This document shows positions 55,604 to 63,108 of a stretch of 64,000 nt of DNA, piece by piece; position 1 is the first letter of the stretch; each line of letters begins with the position of its first letter. Below the pieces are notes generated by a model. That model had not been told where the DNA came from. It did not search any database and was given only the letters and a program-made list of their open reading frames with translations. This stretch comes from Marinobacter santoriniensis NKSG1 (lineage in GTDB: Bacteria; Pseudomonadota; Gammaproteobacteria; Pseudomonadales; Oleiphilaceae): assembly GCF_000347775.1 (NCBI RefSeq), contig NZ_APAT01000015.1:558001-622000 (forward strand), in the 5' to 3' direction. The position numbers and the translations under genes were made by a program.

Positions 55604-56365
55604 ATGAAAGTTCAAGATTCCGTGATTGCAATTACCGGCGGCGGCCAGGGTCTCGGCCGGGCCATGGCAGAGTTTCTGGCAGCCAGGGGCGCGAAGCTGG
55701 CGCTGATTGACCTGGTGCCGGAAAAGCTGGATGAAGCCGCAGTTGCCTGCCGCGAAGCCGGCGGCGAGGCACGCACCTACGTCTGCAACGTCGCCAAAGA
55801 GGCGGATGTGGAGAGCACTTTCGGGGCCATACTGAAAGACTTTGGCCATCTGAACGGGCTGATCAACAACGCGGGCATTTTACGCGATGGCCTGATGGTG
55901 AAAGTGAAGGACGGCAAGGTCGAGAAGCGCATGGAGCTCTCGCAGTGGCAGTCGGTGATTGATGTGAACCTCACCGGGGTGTTTCTGTGTGGCCGGGAGG
56001 CTGCCACCCGCATGATCGAGAATGGCGACCGGGGCGTCATCATCAACATCGCCTCGATTTCCCGGGCGGGCAACATGGGGCAGAGCAATTATTCCGCAGC
56101 CAAGGCGGGTGTGTCGGCGCTGGTACCGGTGTGGGCGAAAGAATTGGCCCGTTACGGGATCCGGTGTGCGGGGATTGCACCGGGGTTTGTCGAGACGGAG
56201 ATGACGGCGTCGATGAAGCCGGAGGCGCGGGAGAAGATGACGGCGGGTATTCCGTTGCGGCGCATGGGGCGGCCGGAGGAGATTGCTCATGCGGCGGCGT
56301 TTATTTTCGAGAATGATTATCTGTCTGGACGGATGATTGAGGTGGATGGGGCTTTGCGGCTCTGA
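55604..56365 (+). CDS. Short-chain dehydrogenase/reductase (FabG-like)
   Basis: A 253-residue classical SDR with NAD(P)-binding TGGGQGLG (11-18), NNAG (88-91), Ser151, Tyr163 and Lys167 (SNYSAAK), and the C-terminal PG motif IAPGFVETEM. The name 3-oxoacyl-ACP reductase is usual for such proteins, but the substrate is not shown by sequence. Asp36 at the end of the second strand favours NAD over NADP. It is divergent from fxsA and stands alone. Confidence 0.88.
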   Translation: MKVQDSVIAITGGGQGLGRAMAEFLAARGAKLALIDLVPEKLDEAAVACREAGGEARTYVCNVAKEADVESTFGAILKDFGHLNGLINNAGILRDGLMVKVKDGKVEKRMELSQWQSVIDVNLTGVFLCGREAATRMIENGDRGVIINIASISRAGNMGQSNYSAAKAGVSALVPVWAKELARYGIRCAGIAPGFVETEMTASMKPEAREKMTAGIPLRRMGRPEEIAHAAAFIFENDYLSGRMIEVDGALRL

Positions 56366-56401
56366 CTTCGCTTCCGCTTTAGTGGATTTCTAAGCTTGGG
56401 G

Positions 56402-56499
56402 AGGAGCCGAAGGCGGGGGAGTCTTTTCTCTTTGAAAAGAACTCGCTGCGCTCGGACATCTTTTCTGGCAGAGAAAAGACTCCCCCACCTCCGGCTCCT
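56402..56499. repeat. Long imperfect palindrome between an SDR and an ATL gene
   Basis: Left arm 56402-56440 and right arm 56459-56499 pair over about 39 bp with two mismatches and a 2-nt bulge. The 18-nt loop reads ACTCGCTGCGCTCGGACA. It fills most of the 155-nt gap between two convergent genes. It does not resemble elements A-C and could act as a two-way terminator or be a mobile repeat. Confidence 0.85.
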
Positions 56500-56520
56500 G
56501 GACACCTGAGTTATTTTTCT

Positions 56521-56832
56521 TTAGGGAGTCCAGCGGTATTGGGACATTCGGACCCTGCCGTCGATCACCTCTACACCTTCTTCTTTCAACAATGACGTTT
56601 GGCGGATGTAGGCCGGTGAACCTTCCGGAAAAGCAATCTGGCCGTTGGTGCGGATAACCCGGTACCAGGGGACGGAGTGTCCGGCTGGCAACTTACCTAA
56701 CGCTCGGCCGACAAACCGTGCCTGCCGGCCCAGGCCGGCCATGTCGGCGACCTGGCCGTAGCTGGCCACCTTTCCTCGTGGAATGGCGGTAACGACCTGC
56801 CAGATTTTCTGTTCTCTGGTCGGTTCGTTCAT
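56521..56832 (-). CDS. Alkyltransferase-like protein (ATL, MGMT family without the active cysteine)
   Basis: ATL proteins bind O6-alkylguanine in DNA and flag it for nucleotide excision repair. The 103-residue product matches the MGMT C-terminal domain (IPRGKVASYGQVA; RFVGRALGKLP), but the active-site PCHRV is PWYRV (55-59), so no alkyl transfer is possible. The length fits E. coli YbaZ. It overlaps the upstream permease gene by 4 nt. Confidence 0.9.
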   Translation of the reverse strand: MNEPTREQKIWQVVTAIPRGKVASYGQVADMAGLGRQARFVGRALGKLPAGHSVPWYRVIRTNGQIAFPEGSPAYIRQTSLLKEEGVEVIDGRVRMSQYRWTP

Positions 56833-58217
56833 GGCTGGGCGGGCTCAGCGGATTTGGCGGGCGCGAGTTCGTCCAGCCGTCGTCCGTGGCGCATAAGGAA
56901 CAGGACGAGCAGGATCGCGGGGACGCCCATGACAGCGGAGACGGTGAAGAACTGGGCGTAGCCGAAGTCGGCGACCACGATGCCGGAGAATCCACCCAGG
57001 AATTTGCCAGGCAAGGTCATCAGTGAGCTGAACAGGGCGTACTGGGTTGCGGTGAAAGAGGCGCTGGTCATGCCCGAGAGCCACGCGATCAGGGCGACGT
57101 TGGCGATGCCGCCGCTGAGGTTGTCGGCGCTGACGACCACCGCGAGGGTGTAGATGTTCGGCGGGTACTGGGCCAGCCAGACGAACAGCAGGTTGGTGGC
57201 AGCCGTGAGTATCGCGCCGGCGAGCAGGACGCGTCTTACACCGTAACGGACCACAAGCACGCCACCGGCCAGGGAGCCGGCGATGGTCATGAAGAAGCCG
57301 AAGAGCTTGGTCACGTCAGCGACCTGGGTCTTGGAGAATCCCATGAAATCCAGATAGAAGGGGTTGGCCATCACACCCATGGCGATATCCGCCACCCGGT
57401 ACAACGCGACGAGCGCCAGGATGGCGATGGCCAGCTCCCGATAGCGCTGGAAGAAGTCCACAAATGGACCGGCCACGGCGGCATAAAACCAGCCTGCCAG
57501 TCTCGCAATACGAGGTGTCAGGTGATTGCGTTTGGTGGTTTCTTCTTGCACGCGATGGGCGATGTCGGCCGCGGCCGCAAAGTGATTGACGGCCGGCTCT
57601 TTGACAATCAGAACAGTCAGGGCTCCGACGCCAACCAGCGCGGCCATGGTCTGGTAGGACACCTGCCAGGACCAGAATTCCGCCAGATACAGCGCGCCGG
57701 CTCCCGCCACCAGCAACGCGAGGCGATAGCCAAAAATATAGGTTGCCGCCAGGGCGGCCTGGAGTCGCTCTTCGGCGATCTCGATCCGGTAGGCATCGAT
57801 ACCGATGTCCTGTGTCGCGGAGGAAAACGCCACCAGCAGGCCACTCAGGGCAATCAGCTCCGGATGGGCGACGGCGTCGATGTTCGCCATCAGGTAAAGT
57901 CCCGTCGCGATACCCGCCTGTGCCAGCAGGATCCAGCTTCTCCGCTTACCCAGGAGCCGGTCGAGAAACGGCAGTTTCAGGCGGTCGACCACCGGGGCCC
58001 AGAACACCTTGATGGAATAGGTAATCCCTAGCCAGCTGAAAAAGCCGATGGTCGCGGTGTCCACACCCACGTCCGCCAGACGGGCGTTCAGGGTGGAGAA
58101 CACCAGCAGAAACGGAAGCCCTGCGGAGAATCCGAGAAACAGCAGCGCGATGACCTGCCAGCGAGTGTAGGTGTACAGCGTTTCCCGGATCAGGGTAAGG
58201 CGGCTAGGGGCTTGGAT
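56829..58217 (-). CDS. AmpG-type MFS permease (probable ATC start)
   Basis: AmpG imports muropeptides in cell-wall recycling. The 12-helix MFS protein has the AmpG pattern, with WAPVVDRLKLPFLDRLLGKRR after helix 2 and FSSATQDIGIDAYRIE in helix 4. The first standard start (GTG 58103) would cut helix 1, because the frame upstream encodes WQVIALLFLGFSAGLPFLLV. No ATG, GTG or TTG precedes that. An ATC at 58217, 7 nt after GGGAG, gives a full product of 462 residues. A substrate other than muropeptides is possible. Confidence 0.82.
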   Translation of the reverse strand: MQAPSRLTLIRETLYTYTRWQVIALLFLGFSAGLPFLLVFSTLNARLADVGVDTATIGFFSWLGITYSIKVFWAPVVDRLKLPFLDRLLGKRRSWILLAQAGIATGLYLMANIDAVAHPELIALSGLLVAFSSATQDIGIDAYRIEIAEERLQAALAATYIFGYRLALLVAGAGALYLAEFWSWQVSYQTMAALVGVGALTVLIVKEPAVNHFAAAADIAHRVQEETTKRNHLTPRIARLAGWFYAAVAGPFVDFFQRYRELAIAILALVALYRVADIAMGVMANPFYLDFMGFSKTQVADVTKLFGFFMTIAGSLAGGVLVVRYGVRRVLLAGAILTAATNLLFVWLAQYPPNIYTLAVVVSADNLSGGIANVALIAWLSGMTSASFTATQYALFSSLMTLPGKFLGGFSGIVVADFGYAQFFTVSAVMGVPAILLVLFLMRHGRRLDELAPAKSAEPAQP

Positions 58218-58231
58218 AGGTCTGCTCCCGG

Positions 58232-58714
58232 TCAGTCGCGGAAATTGTTGAACTGCAGCGGAATGTCCAGCTCTGCCTCTTTCAGCATGGCAATCGCGTC
58301 CTGGAGGTCATCCCGTTTCTTGCCGGTCACCCGCACCTTGTCGCCCTGGATGCTGGCCTGCACCTTCATTTTCTGATCCTTGATCATCTTGACGATCTTC
58401 TTCGCCATGTCGGTTTCGATGCCCTGCTTCAGGGCAAAATGCTGCTTGACCAGTTTTCCCGCCTTGCTATCACCTTCTTCGGCCAGCGCCCGCGAATCGA
58501 TGTTCCGCTTGGCAAAGGCCATGCGAAGCAGATCCTTGAGCTGTTCCAGCTGGAACTCCTGCTCGGCACCCAGGGTGATGCGTTTGTCTTCCAGCTCGAT
58601 GTCGGCTTCCACGTTCTTGAAATCCCATCGATTACCCAGGTCACGCCGGGCCTGGTCCACCGCGTTTGTGACTTCGTGCATATCGATTTCAGAAACAATG
58701 TCAAAAGATGGCAT
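58232..58714 (-). CDS. yajQ: YajQ family nucleotide-binding protein
   Basis: A 160-residue protein starting [21 protein letters not shown], the standard YajQ N-terminus, with two RNP-like folds and the length of the family (about 163). Xanthomonas YajQ homologues bind c-di-GMP; other members bind RNA or nucleotides. The ATG at 58714 was preferred over in-frame codons further upstream, which lie outside the family alignment. The downstream ampG-like gene begins 14 nt past its stop. Confidence 0.93.
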   Translation of the reverse strand: MPSFDIVSEIDMHEVTNAVDQARRDLGNRWDFKNVEADIELEDKRITLGAEQEFQLEQLKDLLRMAFAKRNIDSRALAEEGDSKAGKLVKQHFALKQGIETDMAKKIVKMIKDQKMKVQASIQGDKVRVTGKKRDDLQDAIAMLKEAELDIPLQFNNFRD

Positions 58715-58841
58715 GGTCGTTATTCTCCGGGCATGCGCAAGGGTATACTTGCGTGACATATTGTGTTGGGAAGTGCCGCCGATCATACCAAGTGCGGGCA
58801 TTCACCGCATCTGACAATGGACTGGTAAGAAGTAGAGAATA

Positions 58842-59813
58842 ATGCCAAACCTTGACCTCCCCATTCTCGTAGTAGATGACGCCAAATTCAGTAGTATGGT
58901 GGTTAGCCGCACCCTGAAAAATGCCGGTTATCGCGACGTACGCATTGCCCATAACGCGCCCATGGCGCTTGAACTGATTGAACAGCGCGCCGTCAGCGTA
59001 CTGATTGCCGACTGGCTGATGCCGGAAATGGACGGCCTCCAGCTGACCGACCGGGTACGGCAGCAAGATGAGCAGAACAATCACTACACCTACGTGATCC
59101 TGCTGACCGCCAGGGAAAGTGTCGAGGCGCTGTCGGAAGCGTTCGATCGGGGCGTGGACGACTTCATCTACAAGTCGGACATGACCAAACAGCTTATCCC
59201 CCGGATTTTCGCGGCCGACCGGATGGCCGACCGTCAGAACACCCTGCTCCGGGCCAACGCGCTGCTGATCGAGAACAATCGGGAGCTGGAATCGACCAAC
59301 ATCATCGACCTGGAAACCGGCCTCTGTAACAACAAATACGCCCGGGAACGACTGCAGAAAATCCTGCGTCATTCGGAGGCCCGGGGCGGCGCTTCGGCCT
59401 ATGTTCTTTGCGGGATCCGTAACTGGCAGGAACTCAAGCGCAAACATCCCCCCTCCATCATGAGCGAACTGGCCATCGGTATTGCCCGCCGCCTGAGTGC
59501 CCTGATTCGCCCGATCGATACCCTGTGTCGGGTGGGCGACAACCAGTTCGCCATGGTTGCCTATTTCCCCAACAGCGATCTGTGCACCACCGCAGCCTTC
59601 CGACGGGTGTTTGACGGCATCAATCACAAGGCGCTGAAAACCACGGCGGGGTATGTCTCGGTTGAGGCCGGCATGGTGCTTTGCAAGGCCGATGCCCAGA
59701 ACGGTACGCCCTCCGTTCCGGACATGGAACGTGCTGCCGTGCAGGGGCTGGTGGACGCCTATGAGACACGGCGGTTCACAGAAACCTCGCCCAATATCAC
59801 CGAGAGTGTCTAA
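58842..59813 (+). CDS. Response regulator with a degenerate GGDEF-like output domain
   Basis: The 323-residue product has a receiver domain with Asp57 (IADWLMPEMDG) and Lys111 (DDFIYKSD), a helical linker (about 128-155) and a C-terminal domain with the GGDEF fold pattern (DLETGLCNNKYARERL). The signature is VGDNQF (231-236), so cyclase activity is unlikely. It may act by binding a nucleotide or a partner. It is divergent from yajQ (127-nt gap). No cognate kinase is nearby. Confidence 0.82.
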   Translation: MPNLDLPILVVDDAKFSSMVVSRTLKNAGYRDVRIAHNAPMALELIEQRAVSVLIADWLMPEMDGLQLTDRVRQQDEQNNHYTYVILLTARESVEALSEAFDRGVDDFIYKSDMTKQLIPRIFAADRMADRQNTLLRANALLIENNRELESTNIIDLETGLCNNKYARERLQKILRHSEARGGASAYVLCGIRNWQELKRKHPPSIMSELAIGIARRLSALIRPIDTLCRVGDNQFAMVAYFPNSDLCTTAAFRRVFDGINHKALKTTAGYVSVEAGMVLCKADAQNGTPSVPDMERAAVQGLVDAYETRRFTETSPNITESV

Positions 59814-59870
59814 AAAACATTCAGTAACACTGAGACACACATCACACACAGACACGGCAGAGCGAAACGC

Positions 59871-60030
59871 CTATTCTGAGATTGTGGATTCAAGCAGTAT
59901 CCCCCAGGGCGGAGGAGCCGTGTAGTACCTCCGCCGCCAACTGGGACTTCCACAGGATCAACGAATTTTTCAGGCACTTTCGTTCTTTCCGAATTTTTTA
60001 GGCCAGCTTTTTAGCTGGCCTTTTTGTTTT
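59871..60030 (+). ncRNA. Candidate small RNA (about 140 nt)
   Basis: In the 276-nt gap between the response regulator and the AraC gene, a -10 box CTATTCT (59871-59877) with no -35 match suggests a start near 59884. Downstream come a composite stem-loop (CCCAG 59903-59907 and GGCGGAGG 59908-59915 pairing with CCTCCGCC 59928-59935 and CTGGG 59941-59945), an unpaired A/T-rich stretch, and a terminator at 60000-60030. No ORF of note lies inside. Family not identified; the CTATTCT box is reminiscent of sigma-S promoters. Confidence 0.6.
60000..60030 (+). terminator. Terminator of the candidate sRNA
   Basis: A 9-bp stem AGGCCAGCT/AGCTGGCCT with a TTTT loop is followed by TTTTGTTTT. It lies 60 nt ahead of the AraC gene and 186 nt past the response-regulator stop. 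Confidence 0.9.
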
Positions 60031-60089
60031 CTGGGGCAGGAGTTTCGTTATACTCAGCAGATAACGACTCCAACAACAGCGCTGTAACC

Positions 60090-61115
60090 ATGAACCCCCT
60101 TGGAACCACTTCTGTCGCTGCTTTGCGCCAATATGTTCGTGCAGCGCAAGCCGCCGGCATTGATACAGAAGCTTTATTTACCGGCGCCGGATTGAATCCG
60201 GACATCCTGAACACGGATGACGGCCGCATAGAAGGCGAGCAGTTCCAGGCCTTCATTCACCAGCTGTGCCTGGAAACGGAAGACCCCATTCTCGGCCTGA
60301 AAACCGGTGACTTCGTACAGCCGGGCTCCTACAGCGTTCTGGGATACATCACCATGAGTTGTTCTACCCTCGGCGAAGCGGTCGCGAGGATCGCGCCGTT
60401 TGAACGGCTGGTGGGCGATATGGGCAGCACCCGTCTTGCCGTCCACGGTGACGAGCTGACACTGACCTGGAACTGCAACTACACCGATCCCGTTGTGCGC
60501 CCCCAATTGGTAGACAACGTCATTGCATCCTGGGTGAATTACGCACGGTGGCTGGCCGACAATGAGGAGGCGTCACCGAGCCTGGTAAAACTGCGGCGCC
60601 CTTCCCCGGGCCCGGATCTTGAACGGGCCTATGAGGAACGATGGCACTGCCCGGTACAGTTTTCCTCCGATCAGGACAGCGTCACCCTCAAAAAGGATCT
60701 CCTTGAAACCCGCCTCCGACAGCCGGACCCCCTGCTTCGTAAAACTCTGGAAGCCCATGCGCTCAGTCAACTGGCCTCCCTGGAAACCGGCAACGACCTC
60801 CCTTCGAAAGTACGACACAGCATTCAACAGCAACTGATGCAGGGCATTACCCGACAGGACATGGTGGCAGAAGATCTGGGCATGACACGTCGCACCCTGC
60901 AACGAAAACTGAGCCAGGAGGGCGTGTCGTACCAGCAGCTTCTCGACGAAGTACGGCAGACCATGGCAGAGGATTATCTGCGAAACAGCGAACTGGCCAT
61001 TCCGGATATTGCGTTGAGACTGGGATACAGCGAAACGACGTCGTTTCACCGGAAGTTCAAGGCAGTGACGGGGATAACGCCGGGGGAGTTTCGGCAGTCA
61101 GAAAATAACGACTAG
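60090..61115 (+). CDS. AraC-family transcriptional regulator (Arabinose_bd type)
   Basis: The 341-residue product has an N-terminal ligand-binding domain of the type seen in OruR/ArgR-like AraC proteins (about 20-210) and a C-terminal double HTH (about 245-335). The HTH contains DLGMTRRTLQRKLSQEGVSY and IALRLGYSETTSFHRKFKAV. The ATG at 60090 is preferred; an upstream start lies inside the sRNA terminator. The target genes are not evident. Confidence 0.88.
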   Translation: MNPLGTTSVAALRQYVRAAQAAGIDTEALFTGAGLNPDILNTDDGRIEGEQFQAFIHQLCLETEDPILGLKTGDFVQPGSYSVLGYITMSCSTLGEAVARIAPFERLVGDMGSTRLAVHGDELTLTWNCNYTDPVVRPQLVDNVIASWVNYARWLADNEEASPSLVKLRRPSPGPDLERAYEERWHCPVQFSSDQDSVTLKKDLLETRLRQPDPLLRKTLEAHALSQLASLETGNDLPSKVRHSIQQQLMQGITRQDMVAEDLGMTRRTLQRKLSQEGVSYQQLLDEVRQTMAEDYLRNSELAIPDIALRLGYSETTSFHRKFKAVTGITPGEFRQSENND

Positions 61116-61178
61116 CCAGAACGACAAAGGCCGGTGGAGGCTACCAGAAACGTGGAGCGTAACGAGAGAGATCAGAAA

Positions 61179-61284
61179 GCCAGGCAGGTACCGTTTTTCA
61201 GGACTGTCGTTGGCCAAGGATGGCCAACGTCAAGCGCACATGGATGTGCTCGTAGCGTGTCCTGAAAAACGGTACCTGCCTGGC
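61179..61284. repeat. Palindromic element, copy C (between araC-type gene and argG)
   Basis: Perfect 26-bp arms (61179-61204 and 61259-61284) enclose a 54-nt core. The core has two near-perfect hairpins: TTGGCC-AAGGA-TGGCCAA and GCACAT-GG-ATGTGC. It shares TGT at the start, CAAGCG in the middle and AGCGT at the end with copies A and B. The arms (GCCAGGCAGGTACCG) are unique to this copy. It fills much of the 200-nt gap between two convergent genes. Confidence 0.9.
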
Positions 61285-61315
61285 GTCTACTCAGATCATC
61301 AGGCCATGCTTTTCG

Positions 61316-62527
61316 TTAAAGCTTGCGACCCTTACCAGCGGCAATCCGCAGACGCAGAGCGTTCAGCTTGATGAAGCCTTCCGCATCCTTCTGGTCATAG
61401 GCACCCTGATCTTCCTCAAAGGTTGCGATTTTCTCGTCGAACAGGGAATCGTCAGACTTACGACCCGCCACGTCTACGTTGCCCTTGTAGAGCTTCAGAC
61501 GAACCGTACCATTCACGTATTCCTGGGTCTGATCGATCAGCGCCTGCAGGGCTTCCCGCTCCGGTGACCACCAGTAGCCGTTGTAGATCACCTCGGCATA
61601 GCGCGGCATGATGCTGTCTTTCAGGTGCGCGACCTCACGGTCCAGGGTGATGGACTCTATGGCACGATGCGCACGCAGCATGATGGTTCCGCCCGGGGTT
61701 TCGTAGCAACCACGGGACTTCATGCCCACATAACGGTTCTCGACGATGTCCAGACGACCAATACCGTTCTCGCCCGCCAGCTTGTTCAGGGTTTCCAGAA
61801 CCACGTGCGGCTTCATTTCCTGGCCATCGATGGCCACGATATCGCCCTTTTTATAAGTCAGCTCAACGTAGGTCGGTTTATCCGGGGCCGCTTCGGGAGA
61901 GACACTCCAACGCCACATATCTTCCTCGGCTTCCGCCCAGGGATCCTCGAGGTTAATGCCCTCATAGGAAATGTGCAGCAGGTTGGCGTCCATGGAGTAC
62001 GGAGACTTGCCCTTCTTTTTCTCGACCGGGATGTCACGCTCGTCGCAGTAGGCCAGCAGCTTTTCCCGGGAGTTCAGATCCCATTCACGCCACGGCGCAA
62101 TCACCTTCACACCAGGCTTGAGCGCATAAGCACCCAGCTCGAAACGAACCTGATCATTACCCTTACCGGTGGCGCCGTGAGAAATGGCATCCGCGCCGGT
62201 TTCGTTGGCAATCTCCACCAGTCGCTTGGCAATCAGCGGGCGGGCAATGGAGGTACCCAGCAGGTACTCACCTTCGTAGATGGTGTTTGCACGGAACATC
62301 GGGAAGACGTAATCGCGAACGAACTCCTCACGCAGATCCTCGATGTAGATTTCCTTGACGCCCAGCGCCTCGGCCTTTGCGCGCGCCGGCTCGACTTCCT
62401 CGCCCTGGCCGATGTCAGCGGTGAAGGTCACCACCTCGCAGTTATAGGTATCCTGCAACCACCGAACGATTACGGAAGTATCCAGGCCACCGGAATAGGC
62501 CAGCACCACCTTTTTGATATCAGACAT
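61316..62527 (-). CDS. argG: Argininosuccinate synthase ArgG
   Basis: ArgG joins citrulline and aspartate using ATP, the penultimate step of arginine synthesis. The 403-residue product has the PP-loop [10 protein letters not shown] (10-19) and family sequences such as [17 protein letters not shown]. It is of the shorter bacterial type (about 400 residues). The ATG at 62527 follows TGGAG and AAGGGC. It stands alone, with no arginine gene neighbour in the window. Confidence 0.97.
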   Translation of the reverse strand: MSDIKKVVLAYSGGLDTSVIVRWLQDTYNCEVVTFTADIGQGEEVEPARAKAEALGVKEIYIEDLREEFVRDYVFPMFRANTIYEGEYLLGTSIARPLIAKRLVEIANETGADAISHGATGKGNDQVRFELGAYALKPGVKVIAPWREWDLNSREKLLAYCDERDIPVEKKKGKSPYSMDANLLHISYEGINLEDPWAEAEEDMWRWSVSPEAAPDKPTYVELTYKKGDIVAIDGQEMKPHVVLETLNKLAGENGIGRLDIVENRYVGMKSRGCYETPGGTIMLRAHRAIESITLDREVAHLKDSIMPRYAEVIYNGYWWSPEREALQALIDQTQEYVNGTVRLKLYKGNVDVAGRKSDDSLFDEKIATFEEDQGAYDQKDAEGFIKLNALRLRIAAGKGRKL

Positions 62528-62617
62528 GCCCTTGCTCCAGACTGAACAGAATGGATGTGTTGAAAATAAGGGCGCTATTGTACGGGAGAGCGTCAGGAAT
62601 GGCTATTGGGAGGGAGT

Positions 62618-62651
62618 ATGGGGTCAGATGAACGCTTTCATCTGACCCCAT
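62618..62651. repeat. REP-like 15-bp palindrome between argG and fliS
   Basis: Perfect arms ATGGGGTCAGATGAA (62618-62632) and its complement (62637-62651) with a CGCT loop, followed on the plus strand by four T. No gene uses the plus strand here, so a terminator role is not obvious. The GGGGTCAGAT sequence resembles REP elements that flank REP-associated transposases in some gammaproteobacteria. Confidence 0.8.
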
Positions 62652-62665
62652 TTTTATGCCTGAAC

Positions 62666-63067
62666 TCAGCCGACAGCTTGTTGCTGCGAGACCACTTCTT
62701 CGCGGATGCCGTCCCAGCCCTCTTTGATGGACCGAAGCAGTTCCAGAACTTCATCCAGCTTGGCGACATCGTTCTTGGCGCTGCCTTCCAGAAGCGTGCG
62801 TTCCATGTAGTCGTACAAACCTTCAAGACGCGCCGCCAGGTCTCCGCCCTTCTCGAAATCGAGGAAAGAGCGCAGGCCCCCGATAATCTCGATGGCCTTG
62901 TTCAGAAGCTGGGCCTTACCCGCGTAATCCTTCGCCTGCATGCGAGCCTTGGCCATGTTGATCCGCTCGATCGCCCCGTTGTACAGGAGTTGGATCAACT
63001 TGTGGGGATCCGCATCGGTGATGCTGGTTTGGGTGTTTACGCGCTGGTATGCCTGCAAACCGTTCAT
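62666..63067 (-). CDS. fliS: Flagellin export chaperone FliS
   Basis: FliS binds flagellin in the cytoplasm and keeps it unfolded for export. The 133-residue product has the FliS pattern AYQRVNTQTSITDADPHKLI and LIQLLYNGAIERI, and is helical throughout. Length is typical. It lies 41 nt after fliD on the same strand. The next flagellar gene on this strand, the fliT-like gene, is 43 kb further on, which is unusual. Confidence 0.95.
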   Translation of the reverse strand: MNGLQAYQRVNTQTSITDADPHKLIQLLYNGAIERINMAKARMQAKDYAGKAQLLNKAIEIIGGLRSFLDFEKGGDLAARLEGLYDYMERTLLEGSAKNDVAKLDEVLELLRSIKEGWDGIREEVVSQQQAVG

Positions 63068-63108
63068 ATCAAACCTCTTTTCGACACTCGAACTGTCCGT
63101 TCACCGGA

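Noticed and set aside
56521-56832. Functional O6-methylguanine-DNA methyltransferase
   Set aside because: The active-site cysteine is replaced (PWYRV), so it is an alkyltransferase-like protein.
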